Origin: Devosia yakushimensis
Lineage (GTDB): Bacteria > Pseudomonadota > Alphaproteobacteria > Rhizobiales > Devosiaceae
Direction: 5' to 3'
DNA: 64,000 nucleotides
Assembly: GCF_030159855.1 (NCBI RefSeq)
Contig: NZ_BSNG01000001.1
Coordinates: 3,348,001-3,412,000 of the forward strand
Positions 1 through 7,794 of this stretch are shown here, piece by piece. The notes under the pieces are model-generated. The model ran no database searches. It was not told the DNA's origin and was given only the letters and a program-made list of their open reading frames with translations. Both the position numbers and the translations under genes were made by a program. The first letter of the stretch is position 1; each line of letters begins with the position of its first letter.

Positions 1-1
1 C

Positions 2-187
2 GGGCCCTGGCTGCTGGAACGGCTGGCCCAGGGTGCCTATGTCTATCTGCAGAAATCGGGCGAGAGGGATGCTCCGGTCTATTTCATCGACCTGACCGGA
101 TCGCTCTTCGCCATCAACACGGCGCTGGCCTTTTGTGCGCCACGCCTGCCCCGCCCCGGCGAACCCAATGCGGGCGGAGACGTTTAG
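2..187 (+). CDS. C-terminal fragment of an unidentified protein (cut by window start)
   Basis: An open frame enters from the left edge and stops at TAG 185-187, showing 61 residues and no internal start that looks real. The visible tail has a hydrophobic stretch (ALAFCA) and a Pro/Gly-rich end. It shows no motif I recognise and too little is visible to assign a family. It ends 26 bases before the next start on the same strand, so it may be co-transcribed with the aldo/keto reductase. Confidence 0.55.
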   Translation, partial: GPWLLERLAQGAYVYLQKSGERDAPVYFIDLTGSLFAINTALAFCAPRLPRPGEPNAGGDV

Positions 188-213
188 AGCATTACCACAA
201 CAGGAGAATACCC

Positions 214-1158
214 ATGGATCGCCGCCCGCTCGGACGCAGTGAACTTGTCATCGAACCGCTTGTGCTGGGCGGCAATGTCTTCGGCTGGACGGTCGACGAA
301 AAACAAGGCTTCGACATTCTGGACGCCTTTGTCGATGCCGGCTTTACCGCGCTCGACACGGCCGAGGGCTATCCCAATTGGGTGCCGGGCAATCCCCCGG
401 GCATGAGCGAGACCATTATCGGGAAATGGCTCAAGGCGCGCGGCAATCGCGACGCCGTGCATATCATCACCAAGGTCAATTCGGGCAAGGTCAAGAACGG
501 GCTGAGTGCCGAGGGCATCAAGACCTCGATCGAGGCCTCGCTCAAGCGGCTGCAGACCGATTATGTCGATCTCTATTTCAGCCACTGGCCCGATCCCGAT
601 GCCAGCCACGAAGAAACCCTGGGCGCCTATGACGTGCTGATCCGCGCCGGCAAGGTGCGCGTGGTGGGGGCCTCGAACTACACCCCGCAAATGGTCCGGG
701 ACGCCGAGGAGATTTCGGTGATCAAGTCGCTGCCGCGCTATGAAGTGCTGCAGCCCAAATACAATCTCTATGACCGCGCCGATTTCGAAGGCGAATTGCA
801 AAAGCTCGCCATCGAGCAGGAAATCGGCACCATCGTCTATTATAGCCTCGCCTCAGGGTTCCTGACCGGCAAATACCGCTCCAAGACCGATCTCGGCAAA
901 AGCCAGCGTGGCGGCGGCATCGAGAAATATCTCGATAAGAAGGGCGAAGCGATCCTCTCCGCCCTCGACGCGGTCGCCAAGGCCAATGACGCCACTCCCG
1001 CCGAAGTGTCGCTGGCATGGCTGGTCGCACAAAAGGGCGTCAGCGCCCCGATCGCCTCGGCGACATCAGTGGAACAGGTCAAGAGCCTCGCCAAGGGCGT
1101 CCGGCTCAAGCTCAGCGATGCGGATTTGAAGGCGCTGAGTGCTGCTGGGAAGCAGTAG
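214..1158 (+). CDS. Aldo/keto reductase
   Basis: A 314-residue NADPH-dependent aldo/keto reductase of the standard (beta/alpha)8 type. The catalytic tetrad is visible as Asp48, Tyr53, Lys87 and His124 (contexts ALDTAEGY, IITKV, YFSHW), and the C-terminal half has the conserved LAWLVAQKG segment of the cofactor-binding end. An open frame extends upstream to 133, but the ATG at 214 is preceded by an AGGAG sequence at a good distance and begins where the family fold begins (MDRRPLGRSEL). Substrate is unknown; such enzymes reduce sugar aldehydes, ketones or xenobiotic carbonyls. It is one of three members of this family in the window. The next gene converges on it across a palindromic repeat. Confidence 0.93.
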   Translation: MDRRPLGRSELVIEPLVLGGNVFGWTVDEKQGFDILDAFVDAGFTALDTAEGYPNWVPGNPPGMSETIIGKWLKARGNRDAVHIITKVNSGKVKNGLSAEGIKTSIEASLKRLQTDYVDLYFSHWPDPDASHEETLGAYDVLIRAGKVRVVGASNYTPQMVRDAEEISVIKSLPRYEVLQPKYNLYDRADFEGELQKLAIEQEIGTIVYYSLASGFLTGKYRSKTDLGKSQRGGGIEKYLDKKGEAILSALDAVAKANDATPAEVSLAWLVAQKGVSAPIASATSVEQVKSLAKGVRLKLSDADLKALSAAGKQ

Positions 1159-1180
1159 ACAGACTTCCGTGGCTCTCGCC

Positions 1181-1290
1181 CACCCCACCCTCATTCCCTC
1201 CCCATCAAGGGAGGGAGGCGCAGGCACTGCCTTCTCGGTTCCATCGTCTCCCTCCCCTTGTGGGGAGGGATCAAGGGTGGGGGTATGAGG
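1181..1290. repeat. Palindromic intergenic repeat, CCTCCCC type
   Basis: Two long arms face each other: a CCCCACCCTCATTCCCTCCC arm near 1183-1202 and its approximate complement GGGGAGGGATCAAGGGTGGG near 1262-1281. It lies in the 147-base gap between two convergent genes. A degenerate piece sharing CTCCCCATCAAGGGAG recurs around 54355-54371. No coding potential is seen. It may act as a bidirectional transcription terminator, and it looks like a dispersed chromosomal repeat of the kind common in Hyphomicrobiales. Confidence 0.7.
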
Positions 1291-1305
1291 GCCCCAATCC
1301 GAAAT

Positions 1306-2244
1306 TTACCACTCGAAATCCGGCCCATTCTCCCTGGCGCCGAGCAAAAACACATCGGCCATCAGCCGTAGTGGCGCGGCGTCGACATCGGTTTCGTGGC
1401 GGTCGAGGAGCGTCGCGAACCGCTCATACATGGCCGCATATTCCCCGTCGCCATGCTGGAGCACCAGCTCGTCATTGACGCGCAGGCTGCGGCCGCCATT
1501 TTCGAGCTTGAGTACATCCCCGGCCATGGTCTCGACGCGGATGGTCCAGATTTCCCCGCTCTCTTCGAGCCAATTGAACCCGGCCGACAGGCCCGGCTTG
1601 TGCAGCTGGCCGGATTTGAAGGCGATCTCGACATCGACCGGGGTCTGCCGATTGGCCGGGAAGGTCAACTTGCTCGCCTCCACAAAGACCGGGAAGGGCA
1701 TGATCTTGGTGAAGATGGACATGGCATTGATGCCGGGATCGCAGACGCCGAACCCGCCCGGCTCCCAGACCCAATCCTGGCCCGGATGCCATTTGCGCAC
1801 GCTTTCGCGCCAGTCGATGCGTACCGATCTGACCCCGCTTTCGGCCAGGATATCCCGGGTGCGGTCGACCGCGGCATTATATTGGGAATGCCAAGTCTGA
1901 TAGAGCACGCGACCGAGCCGGCCGGCATAGGCGACCAGGTCGTCCAGTTCGGAAATCGTCGTCGTGGGGGGCTTTTCCATCATGACGTCCTTGCCGGCTT
2001 CCAGCGCCTCGCGGACATATTGATGGCGGATGCCCGGGGGCGTGCAGATCGACACCAGCGACACGTCCGGCATGGCCGCATAAAGCTCGGCCGGGGTCTT
2101 GAACACCGGCAGGCCATTGTGACCGACGCCGCGCGTCGACACGGTGGCCGCCAGTTCGAAATCGTCGGAATTATCGATCACCGGCAGGTGCTGGTCCTGC
2201 GCGATCTTGCCCACACCGATGACGGCGATTTTGCGTTTGGCCAA
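1306..2244 (-). CDS. Gfo/Idh/MocA dehydrogenase, galactose/arabinose 1-dehydrogenase type
   Basis: A 312-residue NAD(P)-dependent sugar dehydrogenase. The Rossmann glycine motif is at residues 10-15 (GVGKIA), the catalytic EKP motif at 90-92 (followed by a second Pro), and downstream segments TWHSQ, WHPGQDWVWEPGG and CDPGINAMSI are the pattern of bacterial D-galactose / L-arabinose 1-dehydrogenases (Azospirillum AraA type), which make the aldonolactone in the first step of non-phosphorylating sugar oxidation. The start chosen is TTG at 2244 with GAGGA upstream; the frame stays open to 2304 but the extra residues do not fit the family. It is the last gene of a same-strand run with a VOC protein and a glycerate kinase, which together suggest aldose oxidation. 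Exact sugar is not decidable from sequence alone. Confidence 0.85.
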   Translation of the reverse strand: MAKRKIAVIGVGKIAQDQHLPVIDNSDDFELAATVSTRGVGHNGLPVFKTPAELYAAMPDVSLVSICTPPGIRHQYVREALEAGKDVMMEKPPTTTISELDDLVAYAGRLGRVLYQTWHSQYNAAVDRTRDILAESGVRSVRIDWRESVRKWHPGQDWVWEPGGFGVCDPGINAMSIFTKIMPFPVFVEASKLTFPANRQTPVDVEIAFKSGQLHKPGLSAGFNWLEESGEIWTIRVETMAGDVLKLENGGRSLRVNDELVLQHGDGEYAAMYERFATLLDRHETDVDAAPLRLMADVFLLGARENGPDFEW

Positions 2245-2337
2245 TGGTCGGTCCTCTTGCCGGAAATGCGGGCGTATAGAACAGAGAGCCCCCGGCTCTG
2301 CCAAGGGGCTGCTCGCCGATTTGTATGATTTTTGTGG

Positions 2338-2685
2338 CTAGGCCGAAGGCTCCCAGAGCTCGATCTGGTTGCCCTCGGGGTCGTGGATGCGCGCGAAGCG
2401 CCCGGTTTCGGGCGTGTCCCATTCATCCGGACGGGTCTCGATGGCAATACCCGCCGCACGCAATTGGTCCATCATGCCGTCCAGGTCATCGACGCGGAAA
2501 TTGATCATCCATTGCTTGTCGGCGGGAAAATAAGTGCTGGTCTGCTTGAATGGCGCGAAGACGGTGAGCCCCGCCTCCTGGTTGAAGAGCTCGGCCACGC
2601 CGAGATGGGTTTCATACCAGGCCGCAAGCGCTGCCGTGTCGCGCGAGCGAAAGAACATGCCGCCAATGCCCAAAACCTTTGCCAT
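2338..2685 (-). CDS. VOC family (glyoxalase/bleomycin-resistance fold) protein
   Basis: A 115-residue protein that fits a single VOC module pair. It begins with the typical strand and AAWYETHLG segment and ends with the FARIHDPEGNQIELWEP motif, whose Glu is a usual metal ligand in this fold. The function inside the superfamily (isomerase, dioxygenase, epimerase or resistance protein) cannot be read from sequence. It starts 9 bases after the glycerate kinase stop and precedes the sugar dehydrogenase, so the three are probably one transcript. Confidence 0.85.
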   Translation of the reverse strand: MAKVLGIGGMFFRSRDTAALAAWYETHLGVAELFNQEAGLTVFAPFKQTSTYFPADKQWMINFRVDDLDGMMDQLRAAGIAIETRPDEWDTPETGRFARIHDPEGNQIELWEPSA

Positions 2686-2694
2686 GGCCGTCTC

Positions 2695-3948
2695 CTAGCG
2701 GATCAGAATTGCCCGGAAGTCATTTACATTGGTGCCGGTCGGCCCGGTGACCAGCAGGTCACCAATGGCCGCGAAGGCCGAATATGCATCATTATCGGCC
2801 AGGGCCGCCAGCGGGTCGATGCCGGCATGGCGCAGCCGCGTGGCCGTGGTGCCATCGCAGAAGGCGCCGGCATTGTCCTCCGAACCATCGATCCCGTCGG
2901 TATCGGCGGCCAGGGCGGTAATGCCCTCGACGCCATCGATGGCGATGGCAAAGGCCAAGAGGAATTCGGCATTGCGCCCGCCCCTGCCCTTGCCGCGCAG
3001 GGTTACCGTGGTTTCCCCGCCCGACAGCAGCACAACGGGCTTGTTGAAGGGGCGATTGCGGGCGGCGATTTCGCGGGCCATGGCGGCATGGACCTGGGCC
3101 ACGTCGCGCGATTCCCCTTCGATGGAATCGGAGAGAATGGCGGCCTCGACCTTCTGTTGCCGGGCGAGGTCGGCGGCCGCCTCCAGCGACAAAGCGGCCG
3201 AGGCGATGGTGCGCACGGTGTTGCGGGCAAAGCCCGGATCGCTGGGCAGCGGAGCCAGGTCATCCTCGCCGGCCAGCAAAGCCTGTGCCGCCGGCGGCAG
3301 GTCGAGCCGGTAGAGATTGGCATATTTGCGCGCCAGTTCGCGCGTTCCCGCCAGGGGAATGGTGGGGCCGGAGGCAACGATGGCCGGATCGTCGCCGGGC
3401 ACATCGGACACCACCAGCGTTGCCACCCGAGCAGGGCCGCAATGGGCCGCCAGCCGCCCGCCCTTGATGGTCGAGAACTGGTTGCGGATCAGGTTCATCA
3501 CCCCGATCGGCGCCCCCGACGCGAGAAGTGCCCGGTTGATGGCCTGTTCGTCATCGAGCGTCAGCCCCGGCGCCGGAGCGGGCAGCAGCGAGGAACCACC
3601 GCCCGAAATCAGCGCCACCACCAGATCGTCATGGGAGAGGCCCGAAACGGTTTCCATGATGCGGCGGGCGGCAAGAAAACCGGCTTCGTCCGGCACGGGA
3701 TGGGACGCCTCGACGATTTCGATGCGCTCGCAGCTTTCGCCATAACCATAGCGGGTCACGACCAGCCCGCTGAGCGGGCCGTCCCAGGCCTCTTCAAAGG
3801 CTCTCGCCATCTGGGCGGAGGCCTTGCCGGCGCCGATTACCAGCGTACGGCCCGCCGGCTTGGGTGGCAGGTTGAGGCGTACGGCAAGAGCCGGCTGCGC
3901 CTTGGCCACAGCGGCCTGAAACAAGGACTGAAGAAGGGGGCGATCCAT
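2695..3948 (-). CDS. Glycerate 2-kinase, MOFRL/DUF4147 family (TtuD/GckA type)
   Basis: A 417-residue protein with the family layout: an N-terminal DUF4147 half beginning VIGAGKASAQMARAFE and containing the LISGGGSSLLPAPA glycine/serine motif, and a C-terminal MOFRL half ending with AADTDGIDGSEDNAGAF and TGPTGTNVNDF. Members phosphorylate D-glycerate to 2-phosphoglycerate; older annotations call them hydroxypyruvate reductase TtuD. The ATG at 3948 is preferred over upstream starts (frame open to 4032) because the family begins with a short helix like PLLQSLFQAAV. First gene of a putative three-gene operon with the VOC protein and sugar dehydrogenase. A role in tartrate, glyoxylate or aldonate breakdown is inference. 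Confidence 0.88.
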   Translation of the reverse strand: MDRPLLQSLFQAAVAKAQPALAVRLNLPPKPAGRTLVIGAGKASAQMARAFEEAWDGPLSGLVVTRYGYGESCERIEIVEASHPVPDEAGFLAARRIMETVSGLSHDDLVVALISGGGSSLLPAPAPGLTLDDEQAINRALLASGAPIGVMNLIRNQFSTIKGGRLAAHCGPARVATLVVSDVPGDDPAIVASGPTIPLAGTRELARKYANLYRLDLPPAAQALLAGEDDLAPLPSDPGFARNTVRTIASAALSLEAAADLARQQKVEAAILSDSIEGESRDVAQVHAAMAREIAARNRPFNKPVVLLSGGETTVTLRGKGRGGRNAEFLLAFAIAIDGVEGITALAADTDGIDGSEDNAGAFCDGTTATRLRHAGIDPLAALADNDAYSAFAAIGDLLVTGPTGTNVNDFRAILIR

Positions 3949-4090
3949 GGGCTGGGTTGCGACTCGATACGGCCAAGGGTAGGCCAACAGGGGTGATGCA
4001 GCCATTTGGGGCTGTCCGCGGCCGACTGTCAAACGACAGACACAGATTATCGATAGCGGCTCGCCGACACAGTAAGAAAAGAGGCTCTGA

Positions 4091-4786
4091 ATGACTGAAC
4101 GATTCGCGATTTATTTCGCCCCGCCGGCCACCGGGAGCCTCTGGGAACGCGCCGCAACCTGGCTGGGGCGCGACGCTGCCGATGGCGATACATTCGACGG
4201 GCCGGTTGCCGGCATCGACCGCACGCGGCTGCTCAACCTCACCCAATCGGCCAATCGCTACGGTTTTCACGCCACGATCAAGGCGCCCATGGCGCTGGCC
4301 GATGGCGCTGATGAAGCCGATCTGCGCGCCGCGCTGACCCGCTTTGCCGCCGAACGCTCTTCCTTCAGCCTGGGCCGGCTCAAGCTGGCTTCACTGGATG
4401 GGTTCCTGGCCCTCGTGCCCGAAGAAGCCAATGAGACCCTCCAGGATTTCGCCGCCCATGTAGTGGAGAGCTTCGAAGTGTTCCGCGCGCCAATGAGCGT
4501 CAAGGATCGTGCTGCGCGCGTCGGAAAGGGGCTGAGCGAGCGGCAGGTGGAAGTGCTTGACGCCTATGGCTACCCCTATGTGTTCGAAGAATTCCGCTTC
4601 CACATGACGCTGACCGACCGGCTCGCCGCGGAAGACGCCACCGATATCGCCAATGCGGCCAATACCTGGTTTGCCCCGGTGCTGGGCGATGAGATGATCA
4701 TCGACAGCCTCTCGCTCTATGTTGAATCCGAAAAGGGTCGCCCCTTCCGCCGCGTCGCCGAATTCCCGCTGGGAGGCAATGGCTGA
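4091..4786 (+). CDS. DUF1045 protein of phosphonate gene clusters
   Basis: A 231-residue member of the DUF1045 family found almost only in phosphonate (phn) clusters of proteobacteria. The start MTERFAIYFAPP, the HATIKAPMAL segment and the late FRFHMTLTDRL motif give the two His-x-Thr motifs of the 2H phosphoesterase-like fold (around residues 59-61 and 171-173). Its reaction is not established; the fold suggests cyclic phosphodiester chemistry. Its TGA overlaps the ATG of phnM by one base, showing translational coupling. Confidence 0.88.
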   Translation: MTERFAIYFAPPATGSLWERAATWLGRDAADGDTFDGPVAGIDRTRLLNLTQSANRYGFHATIKAPMALADGADEADLRAALTRFAAERSSFSLGRLKLASLDGFLALVPEEANETLQDFAAHVVESFEVFRAPMSVKDRAARVGKGLSERQVEVLDAYGYPYVFEEFRFHMTLTDRLAAEDATDIANAANTWFAPVLGDEMIIDSLSLYVESEKGRPFRRVAEFPLGGNG

Positions 4787-5922
4787 TGGGCGAAGAGGTT
4801 TTTCGCAATGCCAGGATCGTGCTGGCCGATGAGGTGATCGAGGGCAGCGTGGCCGTGGACGATGGCGTCATATCAGCCATCGACGGCGGCGCCACGCAAA
4901 CCGGCGAGGATTTCGAGGGCGACTATCTCATTGCCGGCCTCGTCGAACTTCATACCGACCAGCTCGAAAGCTATTACCGGCCCCGGCCCGGCGTGTTCTG
5001 GGACCCTTTGGCCTCGCTTCATGCCCATGACGTGCAGATCGCCGGCTCGGGCATTACCACGGTGTTCGACGCGGTGCGGATCGGCTCGGATTTCGACATG
5101 CCGACCATGGGCGAACATGTCGACAAGCTCGTCGGCGCCATTCACGCCGGGCGCGAGGGCGGGTGGCTCAGGGCCGAGCATTTCGTGCATTTGCGCTGCG
5201 AATTGCCCAGCCATGATCTGGTGCCGCAATTTGAGACCTACGCGGCCGATCCGGCAACCCGCCTGGCCTCGGTGATGGACCATACGCCCGGACAGCGGCA
5301 ATTCTGCTCGCTGGACGACTACAAGCGCTTCTACAAGGACAAGATGGGGCGCACCCAGGACGAGCTGGACAGCTATATCGCCGCGCGCCTGGCCGAGCAG
5401 GCAAAATATTCTGCCACCAACCGGCAAGTCATTGTCTCGCGCGCGGCCGAACTGGGCCTGCCTTTGGCCAGCCATGACGATGCCACGCTCGCCCATGTCG
5501 AAGAGGCCGTGGCCGATGGCGTGGCCATTGCCGAATTTCCCACCACGCTCGAAGCGGCCGCCGCGGCCCATGATGCAGGGCTTGCAATCCTGATGGGCGC
5601 GCCGAATGTGGTGCGCGGCAAGTCGCATTCGGGCAATATCTCGGCGACCGACCTGGTGCGGGCAGGATTATTGGATGTACTGAGTTCCGATTACGTACCC
5701 CTGGCGCTGCTGCAGGCGGTTTTCGTGCTGCCCGAGCGGGTGGAGGGGTATGGCCTGGCTCAGGCGCTGGCCATGGTCACGCTCAATCCGGCCCGGGCCG
5801 CCGGGCTTGACGATCGCGGGCAGATCGCCATCGGCAAGCGGGCCGATCTGGTGCGGGTGCGCAAATCGGGGCCGTTGCCCGTAGTGCGCGCGGTTTGGCG
5901 AGAAGGGCAGAGGGTCGGCTGA
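4786..5922 (+). CDS. phnM: Alpha-D-ribose 1-methylphosphonate 5-triphosphate diphosphatase
   Basis: A 378-residue amidohydrolase-fold protein. In the carbon-phosphorus lyase pathway PhnM removes pyrophosphate from ribose 1-methylphosphonate 5-triphosphate, giving the substrate of PhnJ. The signature LVELHTDQLESYYRPRPGV (around 49-67) and the later LASHDDAT and FPTTLEAA segments are typical of PhnM and carry metal ligands. The C-terminus LGLDDRG-like segment with AIGKRADLVRV is the usual amidohydrolase closing strand. The core C-P lyase genes phnGHIJKL are not in this window; upstream is an unrelated opposite-strand gene, so this is either a detached pathway end or the core lies elsewhere. Confidence 0.93.
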   Translation: MGEEVFRNARIVLADEVIEGSVAVDDGVISAIDGGATQTGEDFEGDYLIAGLVELHTDQLESYYRPRPGVFWDPLASLHAHDVQIAGSGITTVFDAVRIGSDFDMPTMGEHVDKLVGAIHAGREGGWLRAEHFVHLRCELPSHDLVPQFETYAADPATRLASVMDHTPGQRQFCSLDDYKRFYKDKMGRTQDELDSYIAARLAEQAKYSATNRQVIVSRAAELGLPLASHDDATLAHVEEAVADGVAIAEFPTTLEAAAAAHDAGLAILMGAPNVVRGKSHSGNISATDLVRAGLLDVLSSDYVPLALLQAVFVLPERVEGYGLAQALAMVTLNPARAAGLDDRGQIAIGKRADLVRVRKSGPLPVVRAVWREGQRVG

Positions 5923-5925
5923 CAT

Positions 5926-6421
5926 ATGGCAAAACCGCTGGGGTCGCTGGTGCTGGTGGTCGGCCCCTCGGGGGTCGGCAAGGACACTTTGATCGGCGGC
6001 GCCCGAGGCGGAAGACCACGATAGTCTCGATGCCCCAACCTTTGCCAGGATGGAAAGCGCAGGGCGCTTTGCCCTGTGCTGGGACGCCCATAACCTGCGC
6101 TACGCCCTGCCGCTCAGTGTCGATACCGATATCGCGCTGGGGCGCGTGGTGGTGGCCAATATCTCCCGGCATGTGGTGGGTGAGGCGCGGAGCAAGTATC
6201 CGGCCTGTTCGGTCGTGCTGGTCACCGCCGAAATTTCGCTGCGCGCCGAGCGCCTGATGCGGCGCGGCCGGGAAAACCGCGAACAGATCACTGCGCGGCT
6301 GGCCCGCGAATCCGCGCCGGTTCCCGCCGGCATTGCCCCCATCGTCATCGACAATTCCGGCTCGCTGGCCATCGGGGTCACCGCCTTCGTCATGGCGCTG
6401 CGGCAAATCGCGGCGCAGTGA
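5926..6421 (+). pseudogene. phnN: Ribose 1,5-bisphosphate phosphokinase, broken by an internal deletion
   Basis: Starts 3 bases after phnM. The first frame (ATG 5926) gives a proper PhnN start with the P-loop GPSGVGKDT, then hits TAG at 6022-6024 after 32 codons. A different frame, readable from about 6002 to the TGA at 6419-6421, carries the rest of PhnN: EAEDHDSLDAPTFARM, CWDAHNLRYALP, and the LID-like RRGRENREQITARLARES. About 20-25 residues that should join the two halves, including the conserved TRP segment, are absent. So a deletion near 5997-6004 removed sequence and shifted the frame. As it stands no functional kinase can be made. A sequencing or assembly error cannot be excluded from this sequence alone. 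Confidence 0.85.
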
Positions 6422-6480
6422 ACCAGTTGGGCGCTAACGCGTTGTATCTGCGTCATAAGCGTCGAACGCCGGGAGTTCTC

Positions 6481-6627
6481 ATGAGTCGCAATGGTCTTTA
6501 TGCCGTGATCGCTGTCTTGCTGATCGCGGTGGCGGCATTTGCCATCTATACCTATCAGCAGCAGAACCGGCCCGGCGTCGAGGTCCGGCTGGACGAGCAG
6601 GGAATTTCGATCGATGGCAATGGTTAG
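6481..6627 (+). CDS. Small single-span membrane protein
   Basis: A 48-residue protein: a short polar start (MSRNG), one hydrophobic segment at about residues 6-23 (LYAVIAVLLIAVAAFAIY), then a charged tail EVRLDEQGISIDGNG. The ATG at 6481 has GGGAG about 6 bases upstream. Similar short proteins occur across Hyphomicrobiales without known function. Its 3' end overlaps the next small gene in another frame. Confidence 0.65.
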   Translation: MSRNGLYAVIAVLLIAVAAFAIYTYQQQNRPGVEVRLDEQGISIDGNG

Positions 6628-6811
6628 TCATGACATCGCGCCCTCGCGTGAAATGCTGGCTGAAGCGATTGCCGGGGAACTGGCCCGGCAGGGCGCCAGG
6701 CAGGTTGATATCGAAGCCCTGGTCGACGTGATCAAGGCCGTGATCGACCGGCCGGCGGAGCCAAGCGAGGGCCGCCGCCCCGAGGAACTCAACGCGACCA
6801 ATGATGATTAG
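6614..6811 (+). CDS. Small conserved-looking cytoplasmic protein, unknown
   Basis: A 65-residue acidic, mostly helical protein (EMLAEAIAGELARQGARQVD, then EALVDVIKAVIDRP) with a charged disordered tail. It starts at ATG 6614 or 6620, inside the end of the preceding membrane protein gene, which suggests coupled translation. No motif is recognised and I assign no function. Codon use is like its neighbours. Confidence 0.55.
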   Translation: MAMVSHDIAPSREMLAEAIAGELARQGARQVDIEALVDVIKAVIDRPAEPSEGRRPEELNATNDD

Positions 6812-6848
6812 GCTTTGGGTGTTTGCTCGGGACCCACACCACTCACGA

Positions 6849-6950
6849 TGTCATTCCGGCGCAGGCCGGAATCCATGTCCGCATCTCCCCACGACTACCG
6901 CTGTAAGGGGACAGTCATCAGGATGGATCCCGGCCTGCGCCGGGATGACA
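6849..6950. repeat. Palindromic intergenic repeat, GTCATTCCGGCGCAGGCC type
   Basis: The left arm begins TGTCATTCCGGCGCAGGCC at 6849 and the right arm ends CCTGCGCCGGGATGACA at 6950, near-perfect inverted copies around a 50-base centre. The same element recurs at 54195-54323. It lies in a convergent gap together with a rho-independent terminator. No ORF of substance is inside. Confidence 0.8.
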
Positions 6951-6996
6951 CGGTGCTTATGAATGCGCCCAACCAAATGCCACGCCCCCAAAAAAC

Positions 6997-7027
6997 AAAA
7001 GGCATCCCCGGAACGGGAATGCCTTTT
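6997..7027. terminator. Bidirectional rho-independent terminator
   Basis: A strong hairpin: AAAAGGCAT-C-CCCG, loop GAA, CGGG-A-ATGCCTTTT. T-runs follow on both strands (TTTTTTGTTTTT to the right, and TTTTGTTTTTT read leftward on the minus strand). It sits between the small plus-strand genes and the minus-strand gene at 7054, so it can stop both transcripts. Confidence 0.9.
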
Positions 7028-7053
7028 TTGTTTTTCGTCTTTTTGAGTCGAAT

Positions 7054-7275
7054 TCAGGCCGCGTCGGCGCTGCCCTTGCGGACGGCCTGGGACACGGCAA
7101 AATGCGCCTTTTCGACGGTTTCGAAATGCTGGCCATCGATGGCGAAGGCGGGCAGACGAACGGCGAGGAAGCGATAACCTGCTTCATGCGGCACGACGAC
7201 GCCCAAAGGCTCGCCGGCAACTTCAATGACGATAGGCTTGTGGGCCTTGGCCCGATCTAGACTGTTTTCCTGCAT
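7054..7275 (-). CDS. Small hypothetical protein
   Basis: A 73-residue protein beginning MQENSLDRAKAHKPIVIEV, with an alternating hydrophobic beta-rich core (GEPLGVVVPHEAGYRFLAV) and a C-terminal FETVEKAHFAVSQAV helix. The ATG at 7275 has GGAG 9 bases upstream; an in-frame ATG at 7305 would add ten residues and also has a possible ribosome site. It resembles short uncharacterised rhizobial proteins with a VIEVDGEPxGIVV-like core; no function is known. A clear terminator follows its stop, supporting expression. Confidence 0.65.
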   Translation of the reverse strand: MQENSLDRAKAHKPIVIEVAGEPLGVVVPHEAGYRFLAVRLPAFAIDGQHFETVEKAHFAVSQAVRKGSADAA

Positions 7276-7305
7276 CAGTGGATGCTCCACTTGGCGTCGA
7301 CTCAT

Positions 7306-7794
7306 TCACCACCCTTGCGGCTAGTCCTGGAAGGACTACCGGGGTGAATCGGCAACGCTGGGGTTCTATCGAGGGTTTGAGACGAGGTTGTGACGAGGTC
7401 ACATTCGTTTTGAGCGACAGATCCCTTGCCAGCGTTTTGAGGCTTGCATGGAGAGACGTACGATCGAGCAGCCGGCATGGATGGTGAAGGTATTCGATGA
7501 TGTCATCTTCAGTCCTCTCCTGCAGGGTGAACGATTAGGCCGCCGGGGCTTGCCAGCGGTGAAGGCAAGATAGGAGCGTTTGAGCGCAATTTCCAGCCCG
7601 GCCAGCGCCATAGAATGACGATTTCTGAAAAAAGCCTGCTCGACTTTCGGCGAATAACGAAAACTGGGGTGATTTTGTCATATTATGACGGAACCATGAC
7701 ATAACGCACCATGCTTGCAGTATCAGCGACAATCTGGTGTTGTCCGCCCCTGATGTGACCGCCGCCCGCCAAGGGCGGCCAAGAGGGGTGCTGC
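7306..7794. other. 489-base gap without a confident gene
   Basis: Short frames exist on both strands (for example minus strand 7611 to 7399), but none has a family-like sequence, and composition is less GC-biased at the third position than in real genes nearby. The only structured element I see is a short palindrome at 7677-7689. The right part must contain the promoter and leader of the LacI-type gene starting at 7795. Confidence 0.6.
7677..7689. promoter_or_regulatory. Candidate operator palindrome upstream of the LacI-type gene
   Basis: GTCATA-T-TATGAC, perfect 6-base arms around one base, about 105 bases before the regulator start. It lacks the central CG usual for LacI-family operators, so it could instead belong to another regulator or to the promoter. 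Confidence 0.35.

Noticed and set aside
1396..4000. Long plus-strand open frames opposite the sugar dehydrogenase and glycerate kinase (for example 1396-2328 and 2332-3996)
   Set aside because: They are mirror frames produced by high third-position GC in the real minus-strand genes; their translations are rich in Arg, Gly and His and have no family features.
4091..6421. Complete C-P lyase operon
   Set aside because: Only DUF1045, phnM and a broken phnN are present; phnGHIJKL are not seen on either side in the window.
7399..7611. Minus-strand 70-codon frame in the gap before the LacI gene
   Set aside because: No recognisable sequence pattern, Arg/Ser-rich composition, and it is shifted relative to any better alternative; kept as empty gap.
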